Source: an uncultured Victivallis sp. (GTDB lineage: Bacteria > Verrucomicrobiota > Lentisphaeria > Victivallales > Victivallaceae). From it: DNA of 49,880 nucleotides. The stretch is taken from contig CALXOA010000113.1 in NCBI GenBank assembly GCA_944389895.1, forward strand, positions 1 to 49,880, read 5' to 3'. The position numbers and the translations under genes are program-made. Position 1 is the first letter of the stretch, and each line of letters begins with the position of its first letter. Of the stretch, positions 8,666-17,350 are shown in pieces. The notes beneath the pieces were generated by a model. That model made no database searches. It worked only from the letters and a program-made list of their open reading frames with translations, and was not told where the DNA came from.

Positions 8666-9208
8666 TCAGTACCGGCAACCGGAATGGGCGGGCCGATGGT
8701 GCACGCCCCGCATTTCCCGTTCCGGCCCCGGACAGTACCGGGAAACAGCTTCGTGACGCCGATGAGGAGCAGGCTCCGGATGGTGACGCAGCGCAGGCTC
8801 CTCCCAGGAAGCAGCCTCCCTGACGAACGCCTTCAACTCCGCTTCCGGATCGATCGTTCGCCGCGGGGGAGGAACCGGCTCAACGTGAGCGCGACGCAAC
8901 TTCGCCGGGCATGGAAACTCAACAGCAGCGCATTCCCTTTCTACGACCTGCCGGCACATGGGACACACCGGACAAAACGGGACGCCGCAGAAAGCACACC
9001 GGTCGACACTTCCCGCGTGGCTCCAGTGGCGGCCTTGATAATGGGATACCGGGCAGATGCGCAAATGCAGGACCTGCCCCCACGCGCCGCCGGGGCAAAC
9101 CGACGCGGCGTCCGCCCCGGAAAACAACCCGACGCTGAACCGCCCTGCCAGCAGGGCAAGCACGACAACGACAACGAAACACACCACCAACCAGTATTTG
9201 TTCTTCAT
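8666..9208 (-). CDS. Hypothetical membrane-anchored Cys-rich protein
   Basis: I do not recognise this 180-residue protein. It begins MKNKYWLVVCFVVVVVLALLAGRF, a single N-terminal membrane anchor or uncleaved signal. A Cys-rich patch follows (CAFCGVPFCPVCPMC near residues 75-90) that looks like a zinc ribbon. The rest is rich in Pro, His, Arg and Glu. The ATG at 9208 follows GGAG and lies about 50 bases below a good promoter. It sits directly upstream of the oxidoreductase gene. Its Arg/Pro-rich C-terminus makes the reading frame less certain than its neighbours. Confidence 0.55.
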   Translation of the reverse strand: MKNKYWLVVCFVVVVVLALLAGRFSVGLFSGADAASVCPGGAWGQVLHLRICPVSHYQGRHWSHAGSVDRCAFCGVPFCPVCPMCRQVVERECAAVEFPCPAKLRRAHVEPVPPPRRTIDPEAELKAFVREAASWEEPALRHHPEPAPHRRHEAVSRYCPGPEREMRGVHHRPAHSGCRY

Positions 9209-9264
9209 GACTCCGAATTTCCTCCGAAATACCGGTACCACAGTATGGTACCCTCCTATATTTT

Positions 9265-9293
9265 ACTATACCTCCAGCCGGTAAATATTACAA
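9265..9293 (-). promoter_or_regulatory. Sigma70-type promoter for the Cys-rich protein and oxidoreductase
   Basis: Minus-strand -35 TTGTAA (9288-9293), 17-bp spacer and -10 TATAGT (9265-9270). Transcription would start near 9258. Confidence 0.6.
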
Positions 9294-9401
9294 CCGTTTC
9301 AAAGGTAATTTCACCAACCGGTCAGCACTGCCGGAGCGTTGTTTCCTTCTTCGGTTCTGCTGTCCCTTCCGGGAAATTCAAAAGCAATTGCAGATAAAAA
9401 T

Positions 9402-9430
9402 TTGCATCCCTCCTGTTTTGATGCTATTTC
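9402..9430 (+). promoter_or_regulatory. Possible promoter for the 756-residue protein
   Basis: -35 TTGCAT (9402-9407), 17-bp spacer and a weak -10 TATTTC (9425-9430). It lies in the 365-bp divergent intergenic region between 9209 and 9573, which otherwise shows no gene. This would leave a leader of about 140 bases before the ATG at 9574. Confidence 0.35.
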
Positions 9431-9573
9431 TATTCCAGAGGCGGGGAACGAACTTCCCGACTCGAAAAAAGTACCGTGGAGATGACGAGCGACGGAGCCG
9501 GAACCATCGGACGGAGAACAAAACACCTCCGGCAGACAAGGTTTCCCCCGCGAAGAGACAGGAACATTTGCGG

Positions 9574-11844
9574 ATGAAAAACATCACTCTGGAGTTGAGT
9601 GCAAAAGCCTTTTCGGACAACACGACGGAAACCCTCTACACCGTCTGCCGGAAACTCTTCAAGCAGTATGAACCACTGACCCGGACGGCTGACCGGCTGT
9701 CCGTTTTGCTCTGGCTCGCGGACGGCAGCGAAATCCTGGAATATCAGGGGCGGATGGACCAGCCGTTTGAATGGGCCTGCTGGATCGGAACCGCTTCGCC
9801 GGAATCCATCGATCCGGAAGATCGGCGGGATCTCTCCCGCAGTTTGAGCCATCATCCGCTTCCCTACAGACCAGATCCGGAACCCCGTACCTGCGGCTGG
9901 ATCAAAAAGCTGATATCGATCCTCCGGGAAACGGCGGAACGGCCCATCCGGATCGGTGCGACTTTCGATCCCGGCCCGGAGTTCGCCTACTCGCCGTTCC
10001 GTCTGAAAAAACATCCTGAAATCAACCGGAAGCTCATGGGATTCAACTCCTGCTTCATTCATGTCAACTCAAGACTGCATGCGGATTCCCACGCCTATGC
10101 GGGTTTTCCGGATGGAATTGCGGAGGGAACTCATTTCGGCACATTTCTGGGCCGGCAGTTCCGGCATTACGCCGGGGATCTCGGATTCGACTACCTGTGG
10201 CTCTCAAATGGAATCGGATTCGGATTTGAGACCTGGAGAATCCAGGGTGCGCTCTTTGACGGCCACCGCTATTCCCCGGAAAACATCGCGAAAAATCAAG
10301 TCGGGCTCTGTGAGTTCTGGAGCGACCTCAGAAACGAAGTCGGGGACCTTGAAATTCAAACCCGCGGCAGCAACCTGACCGCCGGAGTGGAAATGGGAAG
10401 CGACGCCGCGCCGATCCGAGATATCTACCGGGAGTACAAACCGGTCGCCCCGGTCAACTCCCCCTGGGCCGCAATCAACTACGACGTCGGCGTGGAACTC
10501 GCCGGTTACATGAGCCATGTCGCCGAACCGCCGACCGACCGAATGCCGTTCCGGTATTACATTCATGACCCCTGGTGGCTGAACAGCCCCTGGCTCGACC
10601 GGTACGAGCGCGAGCCGTGGGATATCTATCTGCCGTTGTCGATTGCCGCGCTCGGACCGGACGGGGAAATCCGCACCGCAGACAGCATTTCCATTTTCTC
10701 CGCAGACAACTCCCGCGGAGAGATGCCGGACAAAGTTCCGCGCGAAGTTCTGCCGCATCTTCTCGAAGCCGCAGAGTCCGCCCCAGACGACTCCGGCCCG
10801 CTGATCTGGCTCTACTGTTTCGATGAATATCACGATCTGGTCTTCGGCAACGAGCCGCATCCGGAAGCTCCGCTGGGCGAGGATCTTTTCATCTCTTCGG
10901 CAATTCAGGAAGGGTTGCCGCTGAACACGGTGATCTCCAGCAGGAGTTTCATGCGGAAATTTCCCCCGCTGGATCGCATATTGATCGCACCGCTCTCCGG
11001 AATGCGTGGAGCGCTGGTCGAACGTATGCTCGCCTACCTCGAGCTCGGCGCCAGGGTCGTCTTTTACGGGGCAGCCCGGATGGCGGACAGCCGGATTCTG
11101 AAACGACTCGGAATCGCCCTCTCAAACCGGAGCACGGAAGGTGTCGTTGAGTTGAAAATCAATCGCCCCGGTGATACTCTGCTGACCGGTCGATTCGCCT
11201 CCACAGTCCGGGTACGCAGCCAGGTCTGCTGCGGCCCTCTGTGCGAAATCGCCGACGGCTGCGAAGTGCTTGCCTCCGGAGCGGGACACGTGCTGGCTGC
11301 CCGGAATGGGAACCTGATGTTTCTGCGGTCGATCGTGCCCCATGCGGATCCGAATGCCGGTTGTGTGATCCGCCCCGCCAGCACCTGCGAGTACCCCTAT
11401 CCGCGGTTGTTCCGGCAACTGCTCGCCGAGTTCGGGTTCCGGCTGGAACAGGAGTTTCATCACCCGGAACAGCCCGGGACAAGTCTCTGCGTAAGCCGCC
11501 ATGCCGGTGCCTGCCGTTTTTCGGTGTTCTGCCCGGATACGACGGTGAAAAGCCGGATTCGTTTCCCGCTGGGGGTACCGGTTCCCATGGGAATGAACGT
11601 CCTGATCGAGAATGACTGCGGCACGATCCAATGGGAACGGAGCACACACAGAGAGTGTCGATTCTTCGTGGATCGCTGCGAAGACTCCGTAGTGACGGCC
11701 AGGGAGGAGATTCTTGGGTATCCGGACCATCAGCGGCACATTCAGCTCACCGGGTTGAAAAACGCCTCGGTCAACGTATTGACCCCTTCCGGGGAGATCC
11801 GGCGTCACACGGATCAGAACGGCATTCTCGACGTGTACTTCTGA
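9574..11844 (+). CDS. Large protein of unknown function, possibly glycosidase-like
   Basis: I do not recognise this 756-residue protein. No signal peptide is seen at the preferred ATG (MKNITLELSAKAFS). The middle has the look of a TIM barrel: IRIGATFDPGPEF, then GFDYLWLSNGIGFGFETW, and MPFRYYIHDPWWLNSPW with many aromatic residues. A later segment (DRILIAPLSGMRGALVERMLAYLELGARVVFYGAARM) resembles the GATase-like domain that follows the barrel in GH42/GHL6-type enzymes. The C-terminus is beta-rich. This order suggests a carbohydrate-active enzyme, but no catalytic pair can be named. The start at 9574 has AGGAA 11 bases upstream; the longer in-frame extension is low-complexity. Confidence 0.7.
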   Translation: MKNITLELSAKAFSDNTTETLYTVCRKLFKQYEPLTRTADRLSVLLWLADGSEILEYQGRMDQPFEWACWIGTASPESIDPEDRRDLSRSLSHHPLPYRPDPEPRTCGWIKKLISILRETAERPIRIGATFDPGPEFAYSPFRLKKHPEINRKLMGFNSCFIHVNSRLHADSHAYAGFPDGIAEGTHFGTFLGRQFRHYAGDLGFDYLWLSNGIGFGFETWRIQGALFDGHRYSPENIAKNQVGLCEFWSDLRNEVGDLEIQTRGSNLTAGVEMGSDAAPIRDIYREYKPVAPVNSPWAAINYDVGVELAGYMSHVAEPPTDRMPFRYYIHDPWWLNSPWLDRYEREPWDIYLPLSIAALGPDGEIRTADSISIFSADNSRGEMPDKVPREVLPHLLEAAESAPDDSGPLIWLYCFDEYHDLVFGNEPHPEAPLGEDLFISSAIQEGLPLNTVISSRSFMRKFPPLDRILIAPLSGMRGALVERMLAYLELGARVVFYGAARMADSRILKRLGIALSNRSTEGVVELKINRPGDTLLTGRFASTVRVRSQVCCGPLCEIADGCEVLASGAGHVLAARNGNLMFLRSIVPHADPNAGCVIRPASTCEYPYPRLFRQLLAEFGFRLEQEFHHPEQPGTSLCVSRHAGACRFSVFCPDTTVKSRIRFPLGVPVPMGMNVLIENDCGTIQWERSTHRECRFFVDRCEDSVVTAREEILGYPDHQRHIQLTGLKNASVNVLTPSGEIRRHTDQNGILDVYF

Positions 11845-12003
11845 CGGCGGAAGGCTGTTCTTTTTCAGAACGTTCCCGCAGCCTCCGCAGGTGGATTCCC
11901 ATGGTGCAGGCGACTCCGTTCCTCATGTGGGGGCCCGATCGGGATCCGGGGATGGGGATGCCGTACTCCGGGCCTGGTATCTTCCCCCGTTCTCCAGCTG
12001 GGT

Positions 12004-13122
12004 TCAAACCAGCATCACCCCGGCAAGAAACCAGAAAAAACAGCCGAGGGCAATTTTCGCTGGAACGACGTTCCGCCGGCTCCAGCGCAGAAAAACCGTC
12101 TGCGCGGTTCCCCGCAAGGCGACCGCGAACAGAACCAGCAAGGGCAGAATGAACATGAAATTGTAAAGCAGCAGCAGTCGGAACCAGCGCCATCCGCCTC
12201 CGGATTCGCGCGCCATCAATACCAGAGTCGGTACGTATACCTGGCCGGTACAGGCACTTTCCAGGAAAGTAACCAGACAACCTGCCAGAAAAAGAGCCGG
12301 AAGAAAATATCGCTTCCGCAAAACGCCACGCAGAACGGCATGGATCAAGGCCTTTACCCGATCCGGCAACTGCAATGTGATGGAACCACCACACCCGGTT
12401 CGCCGGAAACGCCAGGCATCCAGAAAGGAGAGTCCCCCGCAGACCAGCAACACCCCCGCCAGCAACAGCTCGAGCCCCCGCCTCAACAACTCATGCCCCG
12501 TAAACAGCCTCAGGAACCGGGAAAGCCCGAATCCCAGTGCGATGTAGGTGATCAAACAGGCCAGACAATACACACTTCCCGCAGCAAGCAGACGTCCTTT
12601 GCGGATTCCGGAAACAGCCAGCAGGCTCAGGAAAAACACCAGCGTCGTAAAAGCACATGGATTGAATCCGTCAAGCATCCCCGCCATCGCCACCGTGCCG
12701 ACGGTGAAAGCGGCGGCACGCTTCTGCAACAACTCCCGCCCCGTGCCGACCGGTTTCTCATCTTCCGCCGCAGAAAGAGAATTGCTCCACTCCTGTTCGA
12801 CAATTCCGGGAAGCCGGCGGTCGATGGCGTCAAAGCCACCGAGATAGTGTCGGAACCCGACGATCATGCAGACCGGATCGTTGGCATCAATCCGGAGCTG
12901 CTCCAGACGGGTCAGAAGCTTCAGATAATTCTCCTCGTTACCGACATCGTATTTCCGAAGCTCGTATCTCCCCCGGGAATGTTCTTCAAGCAGAGGCAGC
13001 GTCAACCGTTCAACCCGTGCACACTCCCCGCATCCAGCCTGGAAAAAGTATTCGATGACAACAGGAGAGGATGCAAAAATCGGAACCCGGAACAGGAAAG
13101 ACAACAAAAGCATTTTCCACAT
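12004..13122 (-). CDS. DsbD/CcdA-like thiol-disulfide membrane protein with N-terminal thioredoxin-like domain
   Basis: A signal peptide (residues 1-18) leads into a periplasmic thioredoxin-like domain with an active-site-like C31-G-E-C34. From about residue 140 there are six or more membrane helices typical of the DsbD/CcdA core. Its two conserved cysteines lie in GFNPCAFTTLVFFLSLL and ESACTGQVYVPTL. Such proteins move reducing power across the inner membrane to periplasmic thiols. The start is the ATG at 13122 with GGAGG six bases upstream. It follows the exported 458-residue protein by 13 bp and is the last gene of the secretion operon, which suggests disulfide handling for secreted or secretion-machine proteins. 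Confidence 0.75.
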   Translation of the reverse strand: MWKMLLLSFLFRVPIFASSPVVIEYFFQAGCGECARVERLTLPLLEEHSRGRYELRKYDVGNEENYLKLLTRLEQLRIDANDPVCMIVGFRHYLGGFDAIDRRLPGIVEQEWSNSLSAAEDEKPVGTGRELLQKRAAAFTVGTVAMAGMLDGFNPCAFTTLVFFLSLLAVSGIRKGRLLAAGSVYCLACLITYIALGFGLSRFLRLFTGHELLRRGLELLLAGVLLVCGGLSFLDAWRFRRTGCGGSITLQLPDRVKALIHAVLRGVLRKRYFLPALFLAGCLVTFLESACTGQVYVPTLVLMARESGGGWRWFRLLLLYNFMFILPLLVLFAVALRGTAQTVFLRWSRRNVVPAKIALGCFFWFLAGVMLV

Positions 13123-13135
13123 CGTCCCCCTCCGA

Positions 13136-14512
13136 TCATTTCCCGTCGAGTTCCCTGAGAATCCGATCGACGGTGACTACCCCTTTCATTCCCCGCCCCC
13201 AGATCCTTCCGGCAGCCTCCAGTGCCCCGGGATCCTTCAACGCTTTCAGGTAGGTCACTGCGGCGGCGGTTCCTTCTGCATCACCTGCCCGGCAGAGGGA
13301 TGCCAGTAACAGGGGATAAAGTACTCCACGCTTCAGATCCGGGTTGTTCCGCTCGCGAAACAGAAAACCTCTGATCTCGGCGACGTAAAGTTCAGGATGT
13401 GTTTTCAGAATCCACTCGGCGGTCCGGCAGAGGAGTCGATAATTCCCCGGATAGGGTGTTACCTTCAGTACTTTCTTCAGTTCCTGACTCCCCCGGTTCG
13501 AAGCTTCCAGAGCATAAACCGGAATCAGACAGAGAAGATCTTCCGGATCAGGATTCCGGAATGCGGCAAGCAGCCGGGTTCGATAAAGAGGATCATCCGC
13601 CAGATCTTCAGAATACCGCAACGCCAGTTTCCGCCGTTCCGTTTCTCCACTCCAGCGTATGATAAGTTCCCGGAACGCAGTGCGATTACGGCGGCGAAAC
13701 TCTTCTGCGGTCTCTCTACCGAGCAACGGATCGGCCAGCAGTTCCGAGACAAACGCCTCACAAGGCAGGAAATTCGCCTCAGAGAGTAATGCGAACAACA
13801 GACGGCGCGGCGCATTCCCCAACTGCTGTTCAAGCAACAGCTTCCGCCAGATTTCGCGCCGGGAAGCGCTCATCGGGGCTGAAAATTCTCCAATCGAACC
13901 AAGTCGTTTCAACAGTTCAACCGCTTCCGCGGAAGGAGGGATGCCGAACAGACGGCGCCGGAGCCAATCGGCTTCCGCCTCCGGGGAAAGCCGCCGGAAC
14001 TCCATTACGGTCTCCATGGAAATCTCCCGTAGAGGATATCCGCCGGGGACGGGGTACAGATAACGACCGGGTTCCCGCATCCCCCCCCCTGCCGCGGGGA
14101 CGGGAAACGGAACTGTCACAGGCCGCCCGTCAACAGTCAGAAACGAAGCCGGCGCCCCCTGTTCCGGGACATCCACGAACAGAAAGGAATCCGCAATCAA
14201 CACCGCATCCCAGAAATTCGCCGGGGCCCCCGGCCTTCCCACAGCCTCAATCTTCCCTTCTTTCAGGAAGATCCGGTCAAGCCGATTACGAAATCGCCAG
14301 CCACCTTCCCCGCCGCAGGACACCAGAACATCCACCCGGACGATTCCGTTTCGTTCCGGAAAGACAATCGGGGAAGACAATTCAAAGGCCTCTCCACACC
14401 GTTGCCGTTCGCCGGAATACAGACGTACCACCGCCTCGGGCAACGTCTGCCCTTTCATCACCACCGGGGCAATCAGAATGACCACGGCAAGAAATGTCAC
14501 TGGATTTCTCAT
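13136..14512 (-). CDS. Exported protein of unknown function in the type II secretion operon
   Basis: This 458-residue protein has a clear N-terminal signal (MRNPVTFLAVVILIAPVVMKG). I do not recognise a family. The N-terminal third looks beta-rich, with VRLYSGERQRCGEAFEL and FLKEGKIEAVGRPG. The C-terminal two thirds are helical and Arg/Leu-rich with a repeat-like character (LLRRLLFALLSEANF, YRTRLLAAFRNPDPEDLLCLIPVYALEASN, YPLLLASLCRAGDAEG), suggesting HEAT- or TPR-like helical pairs. It lies between gspK (22 bp away) and the DsbD-like gene (13 bp away), so it is probably cotranscribed with the secretion genes. Confidence 0.7.
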   Translation of the reverse strand: MRNPVTFLAVVILIAPVVMKGQTLPEAVVRLYSGERQRCGEAFELSSPIVFPERNGIVRVDVLVSCGGEGGWRFRNRLDRIFLKEGKIEAVGRPGAPANFWDAVLIADSFLFVDVPEQGAPASFLTVDGRPVTVPFPVPAAGGGMREPGRYLYPVPGGYPLREISMETVMEFRRLSPEAEADWLRRRLFGIPPSAEAVELLKRLGSIGEFSAPMSASRREIWRKLLLEQQLGNAPRRLLFALLSEANFLPCEAFVSELLADPLLGRETAEEFRRRNRTAFRELIIRWSGETERRKLALRYSEDLADDPLYRTRLLAAFRNPDPEDLLCLIPVYALEASNRGSQELKKVLKVTPYPGNYRLLCRTAEWILKTHPELYVAEIRGFLFRERNNPDLKRGVLYPLLLASLCRAGDAEGTAAAVTYLKALKDPGALEAAGRIWGRGMKGVVTVDRILRELDGK

Positions 14513-14534
14513 TTTCCCTTACTCCCATCATCCG

Positions 14535-15500
14535 TCAATAAAGCAGGAATTGATAGTATTCGAAATATTTTTCCCCGGCGATCGGCCGAACCGTGACCCG
14601 CAGACGACGTCCCGGATTTTCCGGACTCGCCGTATCCACCTGGATCGTATAAGCACCACTCTCCCGAGTCGAGAAATTCATTTCAAGTTTTCCGGAAAAC
14701 GCGGGAGGCAGCGTCTCAGCGAGCGGGACTCTTGCGTTACGCCACAATTTCAGCGCCTCCGCGAGATGTTTTTGCTCTTCCTCCGTCAATGCGCATTGTT
14801 CTGCAATCACGGCCACCGGTGTTGCATACAGGTTCGGCCGTCCGGAAAGTGCACGCATTCCTTCCGGTGGAATCAGCCGGATCGCATCAAGCACACCATC
14901 CTCCGGATACAGATGTGACTTCTCCGCTCCCGGCAGCCACAGATACTCCTCGCGGAACTGCAGCGGCCGATTGCGCGGCAGTACCGGAATCCCCGCGCCA
15001 CGATAGTGCTGTTTCTCCATACCGTCCGCGCCGGCGAGATCGTCGGAATCGACATAATCCCTGAGACGGGCAGCCAGCTGCTCGCGTATTTCGTCCCTTG
15101 TTCCGCGATGCTTCTCCAGACGATACGCCGGATTACTGCCCGAAAGATCCAGGCCGGCGACCGCATCGAAGATTCGTACCGAAACCGTACGTCCTCCTGT
15201 TTCCACAAAGTGTTCCGTCCCATCGGCAAGGAAACGCTCCTCCTCTGTGTTGCTTTTCCCACCCAGTTTGCGGTCGGCGTGTTTCGCCCGATCGGCCAGC
15301 AACATCCACAGAATCCGGTTCGCGGCACTTTCCGCCTCCAGAGCGGAACGTTGCAACGACAGAAAGGTATCCGTCTCCGCAGTAGAATACTGGCTCATCG
15401 CAACAGAAGAGGCGACCAATACTCCGATTGAGGCGATCAAGGCCAGTACCGTAATCAACGCGACACCGCGTTCGTATCGTCTTTCACCGCGTGCCGTCAT
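14535..15500 (-). CDS. gspK: Type II secretion minor pseudopilin GspK
   Basis: GspK caps the pseudopilus tip with GspI and GspJ. The protein has 321 residues, as expected for the long K member. The N-terminal helix is GVALITVLALIASIGVLVAS, with no Glu at position 5, as is usual for GspK. The large globular domain includes the GspK-type segment LRDYVDSDDLAGADG. Its start (ATG at 15500) overlaps the end of gspJ by 17 bp, showing translational coupling. Confidence 0.85.
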   Translation of the reverse strand: MTARGERRYERGVALITVLALIASIGVLVASSVAMSQYSTAETDTFLSLQRSALEAESAANRILWMLLADRAKHADRKLGGKSNTEEERFLADGTEHFVETGGRTVSVRIFDAVAGLDLSGSNPAYRLEKHRGTRDEIREQLAARLRDYVDSDDLAGADGMEKQHYRGAGIPVLPRNRPLQFREEYLWLPGAEKSHLYPEDGVLDAIRLIPPEGMRALSGRPNLYATPVAVIAEQCALTEEEQKHLAEALKLWRNARVPLAETLPPAFSGKLEMNFSTRESGAYTIQVDTASPENPGRRLRVTVRPIAGEKYFEYYQFLLY

Positions 15501-16125
15501 AGGTCACCTCGCGAAACCGGCCATAGCTGGAACTTGCGGAACTGCCGGCGGTGCGCCGGAGGAAACAGATCTCACGCCCGTTTTCGAACTCCACATCCAT
15601 GCGGATTGCCAGCGGAATCGAATCCGTTGTACCGGATTCAAATTCCGCCTGCCACGCAATCCGGCCGTTCTCGCGGAATGCGTAGGAAAAAGTCAGTTTC
15701 CGAACCCCGGCAACGATCGTCTCGCTTCTAACATCACCCTCATGATCATCCAGGATCGGGTAACGACGGTAGCGGGCAATCAGTTCCGTCCCGCGGAGAG
15801 ACAATTCGAGGAAACGTATTCCCCCTTCTTCCGGCTCATTCACCCGATGCAGATAAGCCAATCGCAGAAATTCCGATCGCCCCCGGAACAACTGAGAACG
15901 CGGCTTCCCGCCAACCGGCCAGTGGAAGGGGACAGCATTGCGGAATGCGACGTCGGAGATCCGTTCCAGTTTCAACACCTCATCCTGTTCCGCCATCTGG
16001 TCCAGAACCACCCGCCATCCCTGCTGAACAGCAAACAGAAGCGTCCCGGACAGAGTCGCAGTCAGCGCGAGAAGCGCCAGGGCCAGAACAATCTCAAGCA
16101 GTGAAAAATTTCGTCTATCTCTCAT
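15484..16125 (-). CDS. gspJ: Type II secretion minor pseudopilin GspJ
   Basis: A 213-residue pseudopilin: MRDRRNFSLLEIVLALALLALTATLSG, with the Phe at +1 and Glu at +5 of the mature helix. The residue before the cleavage point is Asn rather than Gly. The C-terminal domain is beta-rich (YAFRENGRIAWQAEFESG). Start at the ATG at 16125, overlapping gspI by 11 bp. The upstream in-frame extension lies inside gspI and is not used. Confidence 0.8.
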   Translation of the reverse strand: MRDRRNFSLLEIVLALALLALTATLSGTLLFAVQQGWRVVLDQMAEQDEVLKLERISDVAFRNAVPFHWPVGGKPRSQLFRGRSEFLRLAYLHRVNEPEEGGIRFLELSLRGTELIARYRRYPILDDHEGDVRSETIVAGVRKLTFSYAFRENGRIAWQAEFESGTTDSIPLAIRMDVEFENGREICFLRRTAGSSASSSYGRFREVTYDGTR

Positions 16126-16501
16126 CGTCACTCTCCCCGACCCAGCAATCAATCCGTATCGAATCAAGCAATTCTCCGTTCCGCGAAACTTCGATGACCA
16201 GTGTCCGCAGTTGCTTCCGTCCCTCGACGATTTCTCCTCCATCCGGGAAGGCTGGGATTTCGTATCGATACGAAATCTCTCCATTCCCCCGGAACAACGT
16301 CGTATCCAGCCCGGCCCCGGTCCCGTGCAACAGCAGATGTTCGGCAGCATTGATCAGGTTGTGGGTATTCTCCCAGGCTTCGGTATTGCGAAATGCACGT
16401 TCCGAAGCAACTGAAAGCTGCCACAGCAGCCCTGTGACGCCGATTGACAGAATCACCAACGCCACCAGAACTTCAAGCAGAGTGAATCTATTCCGGTTCA
16501 T
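16115..16501 (-). CDS. gspI: Type II secretion minor pseudopilin GspI
   Basis: The protein has 128 residues, typical of GspI. The N-terminus is MNRNRFTLLEVLVALVILSIGVTGLL, followed by a short globular part ending VIEVSRNGELLDSIRIDCWVGE. The prepilin position -1 is Arg, not Gly. It overlaps gspH by 14 bp and gspJ by 11 bp. It forms the pseudopilus tip complex with GspJ and GspK. Confidence 0.8.
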   Translation of the reverse strand: MNRNRFTLLEVLVALVILSIGVTGLLWQLSVASERAFRNTEAWENTHNLINAAEHLLLHGTGAGLDTTLFRGNGEISYRYEIPAFPDGGEIVEGRKQLRTLVIEVSRNGELLDSIRIDCWVGESDDER

Positions 16502-16925
16502 GAATCTCCATACTCCCGGTCAACGGAGAAACCAGCAGGGTGGCACGCACCCCTTCGCTCTCGAATGCCAGTAGCGTCTCCGCCGCACACCCATCCGGAT
16601 AAAAGCACAGGACAGCCCCGGGAGTCCGAACCTCCCCGCCGTTGCGCAGAAAACAGATCCCTTCCGGGTAGACCATCTGTTCTTCTCCACAACGGAAACG
16701 TCGCTCCGCCGGGACAAAGACAATCCGGCACTCCTCTCCGGTCGCTGCTGCACGGCGGCGGCAGAGCGCGGCGAGACGCCGGAACTCCTCCGCCGCCTGA
16801 ACCGGACTTCCGCCCCAATGCAGTGCTCCGAACCGTACAACCCCGATCGTCAGAAGAATCAGAAAAATCGCCATAACGGAAACCAGTTCAACAAGCGTGT
16901 AACTCCGGAGAAACAATCCGCTCAC
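16488..16925 (-). CDS. gspH: Type II secretion minor pseudopilin GspH
   Basis: A 145-residue protein starting at a GTG that overlaps the gspG stop codon (GTGA). The helix is YTLVELVSVMAIFLILLTIGVV, with Glu at +5 but Ser at -1. The body has a GspH/FimT-like layout (FRRLAALCRRRAAATGEECRIVF, then a Cys-rich beta region with FRCGEEQ, GICFLRN and VLCFYPDGCA). Four to five cysteines are unusual for a pseudopilin and fit with a DsbD-like gene in the same operon. Confidence 0.75.
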   Translation of the reverse strand: MSGLFLRSYTLVELVSVMAIFLILLTIGVVRFGALHWGGSPVQAAEEFRRLAALCRRRAAATGEECRIVFVPAERRFRCGEEQMVYPEGICFLRNGGEVRTPGAVLCFYPDGCAAETLLAFESEGVRATLLVSPLTGSMEIHEPE

Positions 16926-17338
16926 TCCTCCTCTACGACAATCCAGTTTCCAATATCCGCATCTTCATCCTCTCCTCCCGGCTGACCGTCAGCTCCATAG
17001 CTGATGATATCGAATTCTCCATGTTCCCCGGGTTTTTTGAAGACATAGTCATTGCCCCAGGGATCCTTCGGAATGATTCCCCCCTTGAGATACGGCCCTT
17101 TCCAGCGACGGCTGCCGGAATTGTTCTTCACCAGATCCTCCAGCGAAGCCGGGAGCTTTTTCATCTGGACCCGGTAATCGAAAATACACTGCTCGAAAAC
17201 GGCGATCTGCATTTTTGCAGCACTGACACGTGAATTCTTAACATAGTTGAAGTACATCGGCGTGGCAACCGCGGCCAGAGTGGCGATGATCACAATGACA
17301 ACGACCATTTCAATCATCGTGAAACTTCTGCTGATCAT
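16922..17338 (-). CDS. gspG: Type II secretion major pseudopilin GspG
   Basis: GspG forms the shaft of the periplasmic pseudopilus. The 138-residue protein has the helix FTMIEMVVVIVIIATLAAVATPMYFNY, then LEDLVKNN, KDPWGNDYVF and the calcium-site-like C-terminus ISYGADGQPGGEDEDADIGNW, all typical of GspG. The residue before the expected prepilin cleavage site is Ser, not Gly. It begins 12 bp after gspF and overlaps gspH by 4 bp. Confidence 0.9.
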   Translation of the reverse strand: MISRSFTMIEMVVVIVIIATLAAVATPMYFNYVKNSRVSAAKMQIAVFEQCIFDYRVQMKKLPASLEDLVKNNSGSRRWKGPYLKGGIIPKDPWGNDYVFKKPGEHGEFDIISYGADGQPGGEDEDADIGNWIVVEEE

Positions 17339-17350
17339 GAAAAACCTCCT

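Noticed and set aside
11845..12003. Bidirectional terminator between the 756-residue gene and the DsbD-like gene
   Set aside because: Only a 5-bp stem (GTTCT/AGAAC) and loose G+C-rich pairings are present; not strong enough to call.
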